Shown here: positions 35,634 to 45,214 of the stretch, in pieces
How positions within the stretch are numbered: the stretch's first letter is position 1
How the letters are laid out: every line of letters starts with the position of its first letter
Assembly (NCBI RefSeq): GCF_947488715.1
Contig: NZ_CANLAG010000011.1
Location: 18,243 to 82,242, forward strand
From: an uncultured Tateyamaria sp.
Lineage (GTDB): Bacteria; Pseudomonadota; Alphaproteobacteria; Rhodobacterales; Rhodobacteraceae
Length of the DNA stretch: 64,000 bases
Reading direction: 5' to 3'
The notes under the pieces: generated by a model
What the model saw: only the letters and a program-made list of their open reading frames with translations
Database searches by the model: none
Told to the model about the DNA's origin: nothing
Translations under genes and position numbers: made by a program

Positions 35634-38600
35634 ATGGCAAACATTAACGGCGACAACACTTCGGAACTCATCAATGGCACAAACGGCGCAGACGAGATCC
35701 GCGCCGAGGGCGGTAATGATACGGTAAATGGGCTTGGCGGCAACGACACCATCTTTGGCCTCAATGGCAATGATCAGCTTTTTGGCGGGGACGGCGACGA
35801 CAGTCTCCGGGGCGGGGACGGCGCTGACACGCTGGAGGGTGGTGCGGGCGCCGATATCCTCGACGGCGACGGCGGTGATGATGTCGCCAGCTACGCGGGC
35901 TCGGACGCTGGTGTTCAGGTTGGTCTAAACTTTGGCGTTGGTTCCGGCGGACATGCCGAAGGCGACACGATGCGAGATGTTGACGGCTTTATTGGTTCGG
36001 ACTTCAACGACCGGCTGGATGTAAACAGCAACCGCAGCAACCTGTTCTTCGACGGCGGCGATGGTTTCGACTCCCTGTTCCTGCAGGAGTTCCAGGATTT
36101 GCGGAACGATACCCTGCTGAATTTTGAGCGCATTGTGATCAACGATCAAACCTCCGGGCGCGTCGGCTTTGACATCCGGTCAAATCAGCTCGCTGATCTG
36201 CAAGAAATCAATGTGCGCAGCTTCGTCGGCGATGTGGATCTCTTTTTCGACATGGTGAATGGCGTAAACGCCGACCTGTCCGGCATCAACTTCACCGGTT
36301 TTGACGTCAACGACACAATTCGTATCGATGGTGAAGATGACGCCGACAACATTATCGGATCGACCCAGAACGATGAGATCGAGGGCCGCAACGGCAATGA
36401 CACCATTTATGGCGGCGAAGGTGATGACACAATCAATGCGGGCAACAACAATGACGTTCTGATCGGCGGCGCCGGTGCCGACGAACTGAACGGCGGTAGC
36501 GGGCAGGATATCGTGGACTATTCAGCCTCTTCTGAACGGGTGCAGGTCACCCTGAACGAAGGCACGGGCGTGGGCGGCGATGCGCAAGGCGATACCTATT
36601 CCGGCATCGACGGGTTCATCGGATCAGACTTCGATGACCGCCTCCGCCTTACCGAGAACCGCGGCAACCTGTTTCTGGACGGCGGCGACGGGCGCGACAC
36701 GCTCGAGCTTCGCGAGTTTCAGGATCTTCGCGACGACACGCTGTTGAATTTCGAACGCATCGTCATCAATGACACCACCAGCGGCAGACAAGGCTTTGAC
36801 ATCAACTCTGATCAGTTGGCCGACCTGATTGCGGGCGGGCTGAACGAGATCGCGATTTTCAGCAATTCCGGCAATGTCGACATCTTCATTGAGGTCGTGA
36901 ACGGCGTCGATGTGGATCTGTCCGGGGTCACCCTGACCGGGTTTGACGGCGACGACATCATCCGTGTGCGCGGCGAAAGTGACGCCGATGTCATGATTGG
37001 CTCCTCCGGGGATGATCTCTTTGACGCAGGCTCCGGCAATGACAGTCTCGAAGGGCGCGGCGGTGATGATCGGATCGAGGGCGACGACGGCCGCGACACG
37101 CTGAATGGCGGCACGGGCGATGATGAGCTTTTTGGCGGCAATGGCGACGACCTGTTGATCGGCGGTGCAGGTGCCGATGACATGGATGGCGGCAGCGGCG
37201 AAGACATTGCCTCCTATGTGGGCTCAAACGCGGCTGTCACTGTCAATCTTCAAGACGACACCGGCACGGGTGGCCATGCTGAGGGTGACACGCTCACCGC
37301 GATTGATGGCGCGATCGGTTCGGCCTTTGGTGACACGTTGCTGGGTGACGGGCGCGGCAACCAGTTCTTCGGCGAAGACGGCAATGACAGTATCCGCGGC
37401 GAAGGTGGCAACGACCTGATCCGCGGCGGCAACGGCAATGACACGCTGCGCGGAGGCAATAACGAAGATCAGCTTTCGGGAGGTGTCGGCATCGACGCTT
37501 TGTTTGGTGACAATGGCAATGACGTGCTCGATGGCGGGGACGACAATGATCAGCTCAGCGGCGGTAGCGGGAATGACGTCCTACTGGGCGGCGCAGGGAA
37601 TGATGCGCTCATTGGCGGCGCAGGCGCGGACGTGATGGTTGGCGGCGCGGGTTTTGACCGCGCCAGCTATGGCGGCGCGGGCGCAGCGGTCGTCGTGAAT
37701 ATGAACAATCCCAACGCCGGATCGGGCGACGCGGATGGCGACACCTTCTTTGAGGTTGAGGTGATCGAGGGGTCTGCCTTCAACGACCTCTTCATCGGCA
37801 ACAGCGAGGACACCGTTTTCCGCAGCGGCCTGGGCGCGGACACCGTTGATGGTGGCGCGGGGGACGACTTTGCAGACTATGTGAGTTCAAATGCAGCGGT
37901 GCAGGTAAACCTGGCCGCGGCCACGCAGTCTGGCGGCCATGCCGAGGGTGACGTGCTGCTCAATATCGAAAACGTGGCCGGGTCCAACTTTGACGACACC
38001 ATCGCCGGCGACGCACAGGACAACATACTGCGCGGCCGCGATGGGAATGACACCATCCGCGGGCGCGACGGTGATGACACACTCGAAGGCGGCGAAGGGA
38101 ACGATGATCTGGCGGGCAACACCGGGGATGACAGTCTTACCGGCGATGCCGGGAACGACACACTCTCTGGCGGTGCTGGCGACGACACGTTGGAGGGCGG
38201 CGCAGACAACGACCTCCTCCTCGGCGGCGACGGTAACGATCAGATCGAAGGTGGCGATGGCAACGACGTGCTCATCGGCGGCGATGGCGCGGACACCATC
38301 CTCGGCGGCACCGGCAATGATCAGGTCACCGGGACTGCAGGGGATGATGTAATCGACCTGGGCGCTGGCAACGATGAAAGTTTCTGGCTGAACGGCGACG
38401 GGTCGGACACGGTGGATGGCGGCGAAGGGGTGGACACCCAGTTCGTTTCGCTGACCGACAGCACAAGCGACGTGCTCACGGTGTCGACCGAAGACGGCGT
38501 GACCGTGTTGGAGCGCACAAATTTCGGCACTTTCTCTATCGAGATGACCAACGTCGAAACAATCGACATCGATGCGCAAGGCGGCGATGATGTGATCAAC

Positions 38601-39563
38601 GCCCAAAATGCCGAGGTTGCCCTCGAGGTCGACGCAGGTGCCGGAAACGATTTGATTGAGGGCGGCACAGGCCGTGACCAGATCGCAGGGGGCGCCGGCA
38701 ATGACACCTTGTTGGGTGGTGAAGGCGATGACCTTGTTGTGGGCGGGTCTGACGATGACCTCGTCCTTGGCAATGATGGCAATGACGTATTGCGCGGGGA
38801 TGATGGCCAAGACACCCTGTCCGGTGGCGAAGGTGACGACACGATCCAAGGCGGCATTGGCGACGACGACCTCAGAGGCGGTGCCGGCAGCGACTCACTC
38901 GAGGGCGGAGACGGCGCGGACTTGCTGAGAGGCGGTACCGGCGGCGACACGTTGCGCGGTGGTGCAGGCAGCGACACGGTTCTCGGCGGCGAGGATGACG
39001 ACCTGATCCAGGGCAATTCCGGCAATGACACCGTAGCGGGCGAAGCCGGTGACGATGTCATCAGTGGCGGCTCTGGCAATGACCGGATCAGAGGGGACGA
39101 AGGGGACGATGTCCTGTTCGGCTCTTCCGGCAATGACCTCGTGACCGGCAACGAAGGCAGCGATACCCTGTCCGGCGGCACAGGGAACGACACCCTTGAC
39201 GCTGGTGGCGGCGGTCGGAACCGTCTTGACGGTGAAGAAGGGAACGATGTTCTGCAGGGCGGAAGCGGTCGCGACCGGATGGATGGAGGTGCGGGCGACG
39301 ACGTCATGACCGGCGCTGGTGGCAGCGACATTTTCATCTTCTCGGAAGGCCAAGATGTTGTCATGGACTTCCAGACGAACCTTGCAAACGAGGTTGTCGA
39401 CCTGCGTGCCGTCTCGGAGATTGTTGATTTCAACGATCTGACAAGCAACGGACACCTGTTCCAGGACGGCTCAAACGTTGTCGTGGATGATCTGGCGGGC
39501 AATTCCATGACTCTATTAAACACCAACCTTGCCGATCTGACGGCTGACGACTTCCTGTTCTAA
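35634..39563 (+). CDS. Large RTX-repeat protein (type I secretion substrate)
   Basis: 1309 residues, very acidic, almost entirely RTX nonapeptides (GGxGxDxxx) that bind calcium. Five spacer modules with the pattern ASY..S.A.V.VNL..GTG.GGHAEGDT...IDG.IGS.F.D begin near residues 82, 291, 522, 680 and 745. The first two belong to a tandem duplication of about 210-230 residues that includes LLNFERIVIND. No catalytic domain is recognised and there is no N-terminal signal. The C-terminus ends NLADLTADDFLF, like the RTX protein at 5468-6679, and is the probable type I secretion signal. A surface, biofilm or adhesion role is plausible. ATG after a weak AGGGAATAG. Confidence 0.88.
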   Translation: MANINGDNTSELINGTNGADEIRAEGGNDTVNGLGGNDTIFGLNGNDQLFGGDGDDSLRGGDGADTLEGGAGADILDGDGGDDVASYAGSDAGVQVGLNFGVGSGGHAEGDTMRDVDGFIGSDFNDRLDVNSNRSNLFFDGGDGFDSLFLQEFQDLRNDTLLNFERIVINDQTSGRVGFDIRSNQLADLQEINVRSFVGDVDLFFDMVNGVNADLSGINFTGFDVNDTIRIDGEDDADNIIGSTQNDEIEGRNGNDTIYGGEGDDTINAGNNNDVLIGGAGADELNGGSGQDIVDYSASSERVQVTLNEGTGVGGDAQGDTYSGIDGFIGSDFDDRLRLTENRGNLFLDGGDGRDTLELREFQDLRDDTLLNFERIVINDTTSGRQGFDINSDQLADLIAGGLNEIAIFSNSGNVDIFIEVVNGVDVDLSGVTLTGFDGDDIIRVRGESDADVMIGSSGDDLFDAGSGNDSLEGRGGDDRIEGDDGRDTLNGGTGDDELFGGNGDDLLIGGAGADDMDGGSGEDIASYVGSNAAVTVNLQDDTGTGGHAEGDTLTAIDGAIGSAFGDTLLGDGRGNQFFGEDGNDSIRGEGGNDLIRGGNGNDTLRGGNNEDQLSGGVGIDALFGDNGNDVLDGGDDNDQLSGGSGNDVLLGGAGNDALIGGAGADVMVGGAGFDRASYGGAGAAVVVNMNNPNAGSGDADGDTFFEVEVIEGSAFNDLFIGNSEDTVFRSGLGADTVDGGAGDDFADYVSSNAAVQVNLAAATQSGGHAEGDVLLNIENVAGSNFDDTIAGDAQDNILRGRDGNDTIRGRDGDDTLEGGEGNDDLAGNTGDDSLTGDAGNDTLSGGAGDDTLEGGADNDLLLGGDGNDQIEGGDGNDVLIGGDGADTILGGTGNDQVTGTAGDDVIDLGAGNDESFWLNGDGSDTVDGGEGVDTQFVSLTDSTSDVLTVSTEDGVTVLERTNFGTFSIEMTNVETIDIDAQGGDDVINAQNAEVALEVDAGAGNDLIEGGTGRDQIAGGAGNDTLLGGEGDDLVVGGSDDDLVLGNDGNDVLRGDDGQDTLSGGEGDDTIQGGIGDDDLRGGAGSDSLEGGDGADLLRGGTGGDTLRGGAGSDTVLGGEDDDLIQGNSGNDTVAGEAGDDVISGGSGNDRIRGDEGDDVLFGSSGNDLVTGNEGSDTLSGGTGNDTLDAGGGGRNRLDGEEGNDVLQGGSGRDRMDGGAGDDVMTGAGGSDIFIFSEGQDVVMDFQTNLANEVVDLRAVSEIVDFNDLTSNGHLFQDGSNVVVDDLAGNSMTLLNTNLADLTADDFLF

Positions 39564-40225
39564 GCCCTGCTGGAACAAGGCATCGTAGGTCACACCATCA
39601 GTGTGGCCTGCGATGTCAGAAATCGGCACAGTCGAACTAACATGGAAGCCAAGAAGCGTGTCCTCTGACGACAGACGACCTTTCACGGTAAGGCTCGACG
39701 GGCTGCACAAAAAGAGGCGGGTTAATGCCCCACCCCTGATCTTTCGCTTCCAGCCTGCCGCGGTTGATAAGGATTTTTCCAGGCAAAGTCCGCTCTTTCC
39801 CACCACGGCGCTACCAACGCGGTCAAACAATGGCTTCACAGACTAGGGGTCCACTCGCGCGCATTGGAAGACCATGCAATCTGTCCGCAAGATCGTCTAA
39901 ACGGCTTTTGAGGTTGCCAGTTTGCCCCCTTACGACCCATAGGCCTTTAGGCACATGCTGGCCAGCCACACGGCGCAGAACAGCACAAGCGTTGCCCAGT
40001 TCATCGTCAACGCCCAAAACCTTGGCCATTCGGAGCCGCGGACCACGTCGCACAGCCATGGATAAGCAAGCCGAGACGAGTAGCCCCGTCTGATCACTGG
40101 GAAACCGAATGCATGGCCATGCGCATCGGCTGGATCAAGCGTCGTGTGAACGCGGAAACAAGTGCGGGAACACGGAACTAGCGTATGGTATTATTGTTTA
40201 AAAACAAAACCCAAACAGGCAACAG
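39564..40225. other. Intergenic region after the RTX gene
   Basis: About 660 bases up to tRNA-Ser. Two adjoining minus-strand open frames (39823-40059 and 39516-39839) have partly coding-like composition but in different frames, which might be a broken gene. No family was recognised in either. Confidence 0.3.
39581..39615 (+). terminator. Long stem-loop after the RTX gene
   Basis: Two 15-base arms (CATCGTAGGTCACAC and GTGTGGCCTGCGATG) pair with two G-T pairs around CATCA, 17 bases after the stop codon. No T-run, so it may stabilise or end the transcript by another route. Confidence 0.5.
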
Positions 40226-40315
40226 TGGCGGAGGCTGTGGGATTCGAACCCACGGGACGCTCTCACGCCCAACGGTTTTCAAGACCGCCGCATTCGACCA
40301 CTCTGCCAAACCTCC
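40226..40315 (-). tRNA. tRNA-Ser (UGA anticodon)
   Basis: Class II tRNA of 90 bases with the 3' CCA encoded. The minus strand begins GGAGGTTTGGCAGAGTGG, has the anticodon loop CTTGAAA with TGA, a long variable arm, GGTTCGAATCC T-arm and the closing GCCTCCGCCA. Confidence 0.95.
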
Positions 40316-40521
40316 GGTGAGATTGCTTTACGGATCGTCGCGCGATTCGGCAAATACCCAAATCTATGGGGAAATTTGCCGATCCGGACACGGGACTCTT
40401 TTCAGAACCACCTCGACACGCTATGCTAACGCGAGAAACCCGGCAAAGCGGGAAAAAACACGTGTCGCAAAGGCACCGGCCAAAATGGCCCCACAGGCAA
40501 CAGCAGGCAAGGACTTGGTCC

Positions 40522-41418
40522 ATGAGCAGAACATATTCTCGTTCCACATTTCGTAGCAGCGTCACACTTGTCCTCGCTTTGGGCCTTTTGGCTGGGTGCA
40601 ACGAAAACGGACAATTCGTGGCGATGGACGCGTTCAAGTCGAACACATCCACCAAAGACACCCCAAAATCCGGCGATGCCGTAAAGACCGTAGAACGCGA
40701 CGTCGAAGCGCCCGACGTGTTCTCGGCCACAGAGGCCGGATTGTGGGACGGTCGACCATCGTTGGGCGGCGTATGGGTGGCACATCCTGATGTCACCGAC
40801 CCCGAACGGGTGATCATCCGCAACACAACAAACGATAAATTTGTGGTTGGTGCCCTGTTCCGCCGTGAGCGGGATATTCCCGGTCCGCGCCTTCAGATCA
40901 GTTCGGACGCGGCCGAGGCATTGGGCATGTTGGCCGGTGCACCCGCGCAATTGAACGTGACGGCCTTGCGCAAAGAAGCGGTAAGTGTGGCGCCTGAAAT
41001 TGACGCTCCGGTTGAGGCAGACACAGTTGCCGCACCGACAGACGTCACCGCCACCCCGCTGGACCCAATCCAAAGCGCGGCGGCGGCCATTGACGCCCCT
41101 GCCCCCGCAGCAACTGTGACAGGCATCGCGCCGAAACCAACCGCCCAGGCGACACCGGCCGCGGCGCGAGCGCCCACTTCGGGTCTGTCCAAACCATTCA
41201 TCCAGATCGGGATCTTTTCGATCGAAGCCAATGCCGAGCGCACCGCAAAACAGATGCGCGGTGCGGGCATCATCCCAATCGTCAAAAAGTTCGAACGCAG
41301 CGGCAAACCGTTCTGGCGCGTGGTTGTTGGCCCAGCAGGGTCGACGTCAGAGCGCGCGCAGTTGCTGACCAAGATCAAAGACGAAGGGTTCACAGACGCC
41401 TACGCCGTCACCAACTGA
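40522..41418 (+). CDS. SPOR domain lipoprotein
   Basis: 298 residues with a lipoprotein signal ending LALGLLAGC. A globular middle region is followed by an Ala/Pro-rich linker (about residues 155-220) and a C-terminal SPOR domain (PFIQIGIFSIEANAERTAKQM, then FWRVVVGPAGSTSER) that binds denuded peptidoglycan at division sites. The ATG at 40522 has AGGA upstream. It is followed after 18 bases by a D,D-carboxypeptidase gene, consistent with a role in septal wall remodelling. Confidence 0.88.
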   Translation: MSRTYSRSTFRSSVTLVLALGLLAGCNENGQFVAMDAFKSNTSTKDTPKSGDAVKTVERDVEAPDVFSATEAGLWDGRPSLGGVWVAHPDVTDPERVIIRNTTNDKFVVGALFRRERDIPGPRLQISSDAAEALGMLAGAPAQLNVTALRKEAVSVAPEIDAPVEADTVAAPTDVTATPLDPIQSAAAAIDAPAPAATVTGIAPKPTAQATPAAARAPTSGLSKPFIQIGIFSIEANAERTAKQMRGAGIIPIVKKFERSGKPFWRVVVGPAGSTSERAQLLTKIKDEGFTDAYAVTN

Positions 41419-41436
41419 ACCACATAGGAGCCCACC

Positions 41437-42600
41437 TTGATCCGCACTCTTGCTGCCGCCACTTTGCTGATCTCGACGGCGTTGCCGTTGTCCGCCTTCG
41501 AAACGCGGGCAACCGCCGCGTATGTGATTGACCATACCACTGGTACCGTTCTTCTGAACAAGAACGCGGACGAGCCGCTGCCGCCCGCGTCTATGTCCAA
41601 GCTGATGACCCTCTATATGGCGTTTGAGGCTGTGGAACGCGGGCAACTCAAGATGACGGACGAGCTGTCGGTTTCGGCCCATGCCAACAGCTACGGCGGC
41701 TCGACCCTTTTTCTCAAACAAGGCGAGCGTGTCAGCGTCGAAGACCTGATCCGCGGTATCATCGTGTTGTCGGGCAACGACGCTTGCGCCGTGATTGCCG
41801 AAGCACTGAGCCCGGATGGCACAGAAGCCGGATTTGCGCGTCTGATGACCCGCCGCGCGCAAGAGATGGGCATGACCAACTCGACATTCGCCAACTCCAA
41901 CGGCTGGCCTGCCGCAGGTCACCGGATGTCGATGCGGGATCTGGGGCTGTTGTCGCAACGCTTGCTGGCGGACTTCCCTGAATACTACCCCATGTTCTCG
42001 GAAACAGAGTTCCTGTTTGATGCGAACGAGTCGTCTAACCGGTTCAATCGGAACCCGTTGTTGGGTCTCGGTATTGGGGCGGATGGCCTGAAAACGGGTC
42101 ATACCCAAGAGGCGGGATATGGCCTGACGGGATCAGCGAAACAAGGCGATCGAAGGGTCGTTTTTGTGCTCTCTGGACTGGACTCTGCTGCCGCGCGCGC
42201 TCAGGAATCCGAGGCTATCGTGAATTGGGCGTTCCGCCAGTTTGCCCAACGCACGCTGGTGACCCAAGGAGAACGCATTGCCACCGCAGCCGTGTGGGAA
42301 GGTGCGGAACCCGAGGTTGGTCTCGTGCCTGAAATGGACATCTCGGTTCTGCTGCCAATCCTTGCGGGCAAGGACGTGGCCGCCGAAGTCGTCTATACCG
42401 GTCCAGTTCAAGCGCCTGTGACGGCCGGAACACCGCTTGCAGAATTGGTCATTCAACCCGAAGGTTTGCCGGAACAACGCTTCCCGCTGGTTGCGGAAAC
42501 CGATGTGGCCCATGGCGGGTTCCTTGCCAAGATTTCGACCGCAGCCCTGTCGCTGATTCAGCGCTTGAATGATGGCCCAGACACGCCCGGTGAAACGTGA
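41437..42600 (+). CDS. dacC: D-alanyl-D-alanine carboxypeptidase (PBP5/6 type)
   Basis: 387 residues with a signal peptide (IRTLAAATLLISTALPLSA). It trims the terminal D-Ala of peptidoglycan stem peptides. Active-site motifs: SxxK in ASMSKLMT, SxN in LSGNDAC, and KTG in LKTGHTQEAGY. A C-terminal beta domain (PBP5_C) and an amphipathic tail follow. The start is TTG with AGGAG 6 bases upstream. The last bases overlap the tmk start codon. Confidence 0.92.
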   Translation: MIRTLAAATLLISTALPLSAFETRATAAYVIDHTTGTVLLNKNADEPLPPASMSKLMTLYMAFEAVERGQLKMTDELSVSAHANSYGGSTLFLKQGERVSVEDLIRGIIVLSGNDACAVIAEALSPDGTEAGFARLMTRRAQEMGMTNSTFANSNGWPAAGHRMSMRDLGLLSQRLLADFPEYYPMFSETEFLFDANESSNRFNRNPLLGLGIGADGLKTGHTQEAGYGLTGSAKQGDRRVVFVLSGLDSAAARAQESEAIVNWAFRQFAQRTLVTQGERIATAAVWEGAEPEVGLVPEMDISVLLPILAGKDVAAEVVYTGPVQAPVTAGTPLAELVIQPEGLPEQRFPLVAETDVAHGGFLAKISTAALSLIQRLNDGPDTPGET

Positions 42601-43244
42601 CGCAAGACGACGCTGCGCCGGGGCACTTTATCAGCTTTGAAGGGATCGACGGGTCGGGCAAGTCTACCCAGACGCAATTGCTGGCCGACGCGCTGCGAGA
42701 TGCGGGCCACGACGTGCTGTTGACCCGCGAGCCGGGCGGCAGCCCAGGTGCTGAAGAAATCCGTGAACTTGTCCTAAAGGGTGATCCGGACCGCTGGTCG
42801 GCAGAGACTGAGTTGCTGCTATTTACTGCCGCGCGTCGGGATCATCTGGAGAGGTTGATCGAACCTGCGCTTGCGGAAGGCAAGATCGTGATCTGCGACC
42901 GTTTCGCGGACAGCACGCGCATGTATCAGGGCGTGAGCCGCGGAGACTTGCGGGGCAAAGTCGACACCCTGCATAGCCTGATGATCGGACGCGAGCCGGA
43001 CCTGACACTGCTGATCGATATGGATCCTGCACAGGGTCTGGCGCGCGCCAAGAGCCGCAAGGGCACCGAGGAGCGGTTCGAGGACTTTGGCTCCGACTTG
43101 CAAGAGAAAATGCGCGCGGGTTTTCTGGAGCTCGCCAAGCAATACCCTGACCGTATGCGCACGGTTGACGGCACTGCGACTGTCGCCCACGTGGCGGCAC
43201 AGATTTGGCGCATCGTTTCCGCGCATTTGGACAAAGCACAATAG
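42597..43244 (+). CDS. tmk: Thymidylate kinase
   Basis: 215 residues, converts dTMP to dTDP. The P-loop is FEGIDGSGKSTQ, followed by the DR-like TREPGGSPGAEEIR and the LID-region RKGTEERFED. The start is GTG, overlapping the dacC stop codon (GTGA), so translation is coupled. The next gene is holB, a pairing common across bacteria. Confidence 0.95.
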   Translation: MTQDDAAPGHFISFEGIDGSGKSTQTQLLADALRDAGHDVLLTREPGGSPGAEEIRELVLKGDPDRWSAETELLLFTAARRDHLERLIEPALAEGKIVICDRFADSTRMYQGVSRGDLRGKVDTLHSLMIGREPDLTLLIDMDPAQGLARAKSRKGTEERFEDFGSDLQEKMRAGFLELAKQYPDRMRTVDGTATVAHVAAQIWRIVSAHLDKAQ

Positions 43245-43301
43245 CCGTTTGGCGCGGCCCGGGGCTGGCCCCTGACCTGCCATGAGTGGTAAAGCATCGC
43301 C

Positions 43302-44417
43302 ATGGCCGACGAGACCCAAGATCCAACACGCGTGCCCGGCGCGCCCCACCCGTCTGAGACACCCCGACTAATGGGGCAAGACGCGGCGCAAGCGACGTTT
43401 CTGGACGCGTTCAACTCTGGCCGTCTGCACCATGCTTGGCTGATCACGGGGCCGCGCGGGGTTGGTAAGGCCACATTGGCCTGGCGCATCGCGCGGTTCC
43501 TGCTCTGCACGCCGGATCCGGACCCAAATGACATGTTCGGCGCGCCAGCGCCAAGCAGTTTGGATGTGTCAGACGAACATCCTGTGGCGCGGCGTATCGC
43601 GGCAGGCGCAGAACCAGGTTTGAAATCGGTACACCGCACAGAAAACGACAAAACCAAACGACTGCGTGATCAGATCACCATCGAGGACATCCGCGCGCTC
43701 GGCAGCTTTTTTCAACTCTCCGCCACAGATGGTGGTCGCCGAGTGGTCATCATTGACGCTGCGGACGAAATGAACGTCAACGCCGCCAATGCGCTTCTCA
43801 AAATGCTCGAAGAGCCGCCCGCGCGCACGACCTTGCTGCTGATTTGCCACCAGCCCAGCCGTTTGTTGCCCACCATCAGGTCGCGTTGCAGAACCCTTCG
43901 GCTCGGTCCTCTGGATGCGCAGGATATGGCCGCGGCGATGGCGCAGGCCGGTGTCGATCCGGGACCAGATAGTGCCGCCTTGGCCGAGCTGGGCGCAGGT
44001 TCAGTGGGGGAGGCAATGCGCCTGACACTGCTTGACGGTCTGCGTATTTATCAGGAGATTGTCAGCCTGTTGGGCACGATGCCGAACCTTGACCGTGCCC
44101 GCGCGCTGGCTCTGGCAGAGGCAGCGGCGCAACGCGGGTCGGATCAAAAACTTGACCTGCTTTACACCTTGATGGATGTCGCGTTGGCGCGGCTGGCACG
44201 CACTGGGGCTGGCCACCCCCCCACCGTGAACGCCGCCCCGAACGAAGCCGAGATTTTCCAACGCCTTGCCCACGACACACGGCAAGCACAGGCTTGGGCC
44301 AGCACCGCACAAACGGCTCTTTCACGGGCGCGTCATGGGCGTGCAGTCAACCTTGACCCTGCCGCGCTGGTCCTAGATACGCTCTTCAAACTTTCCGAGA
44401 CGGCGCCCGCCCGATGA
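43302..44417 (+). CDS. holB: DNA polymerase III subunit delta'
   Basis: 371-residue clamp-loader subunit. Conserved parts are HHAWLITGPRGVGKATLAWRI (P-loop region), RVVIIDAADEMNVNAANALLKMLEEPP and TIRSRCRTLRLGPL (SRC motif). It helps load the beta clamp at replication forks. Its stop codon overlaps the tatD start (ATGA). Confidence 0.93.
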   Translation: MADETQDPTRVPGAPHPSETPRLMGQDAAQATFLDAFNSGRLHHAWLITGPRGVGKATLAWRIARFLLCTPDPDPNDMFGAPAPSSLDVSDEHPVARRIAAGAEPGLKSVHRTENDKTKRLRDQITIEDIRALGSFFQLSATDGGRRVVIIDAADEMNVNAANALLKMLEEPPARTTLLLICHQPSRLLPTIRSRCRTLRLGPLDAQDMAAAMAQAGVDPGPDSAALAELGAGSVGEAMRLTLLDGLRIYQEIVSLLGTMPNLDRARALALAEAAAQRGSDQKLDLLYTLMDVALARLARTGAGHPPTVNAAPNEAEIFQRLAHDTRQAQAWASTAQTALSRARHGRAVNLDPAALVLDTLFKLSETAPAR

Positions 44418-45214
44418 CACCCGAAATCACCGACAGCCACTGCCACCTCGATTTCCCCGACTTTGAGGGCGGATTGCCTGAGATCATCGCAAACGCCGAA
44501 GCGGCGGGTGTGACACGGATGGTAACCATCTGCACCAAGCTCAGGTTGGAACCGCAGGTGCGCGCCATCGCAGAGACATATGCACCCGTGTTTTATGCAG
44601 CTGGCACACACCCCATGAGCGCCGCGGACGAGCCGATGGCGACGGTGGATGACCTGATTGTGCTGTCACAGCACCCCAAATTCGTGGGCATTGGCGAGAC
44701 CGGGCTCGATTATCACTATACCTCGGACAGTGCGGAGGTGCAGAAACAGTCGCTGCGCATCCATATTGCAGCGGCCCGCGAGACGGGTCTGCCACTGATC
44801 ATCCATGCACGTGCCGCGGACGATGACATGGCGCGTATCCTGGCTGAGGAGCATACAAACGGCGCGTATACCTGCGTCATGCACTGTTTTTCGTCCTCGC
44901 AAGCCTTGGCGCACGCCGCGCTTGATCTGGGGTTCTACCTGAGCATGTCGGGCATCACCGCCTTTCCCAAAAGCCAGGAACTCCGGGACATTTTTGCATC
45001 CGTGCCCATGGACAGACTGCTGGTCGAAACCGATGCGCCCTACCTTGCGCCGCCGCCACATCGCGGCAAACGGAACGAACCGGCATTCACCGCACATACC
45101 GCACAACGCGCGGCTGAAACGATGGGCGTAGACTATGCTGCGTTCGCGGAGCAAACCCAAAAGAACTTTGACCGCTTGTTTGCCAAGGCTGCGGCCTACA
45201 CAGTGCCGGCATGA
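44414..45214 (+). CDS. tatD: TatD family metal-dependent hydrolase
   Basis: 266 residues with the amidohydrolase metal ligands: DSHCHLDF at the N-terminus, GIGETGLDY, HARAADDD, MHCFSSS and VETDAPYLAP. TatD proteins are metal-dependent deoxyribonucleases or related hydrolases. It overlaps both neighbours by 4 bases, showing tight coupling with holB and the MBL gene. Confidence 0.93.
   Translation: MTPEITDSHCHLDFPDFEGGLPEIIANAEAAGVTRMVTICTKLRLEPQVRAIAETYAPVFYAAGTHPMSAADEPMATVDDLIVLSQHPKFVGIGETGLDYHYTSDSAEVQKQSLRIHIAAARETGLPLIIHARAADDDMARILAEEHTNGAYTCVMHCFSSSQALAHAALDLGFYLSMSGITAFPKSQELRDIFASVPMDRLLVETDAPYLAPPPHRGKRNEPAFTAHTAQRAAETMGVDYAAFAEQTQKNFDRLFAKAAAYTVPA

Noticed and set aside
38321..39526. 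Minus-strand frames opposite the large RTX gene (also 37887-38849)
   Set aside because: The repetitive Ser/Pro-rich composition mirrors the RTX repeats on the other strand; not genes.
35634..39563. Regular short repeats that could suggest a CRISPR array
   Set aside because: The repeats are coding nonapeptides (GGxGxDxxx), degenerate at DNA level and without spacers of fixed length.
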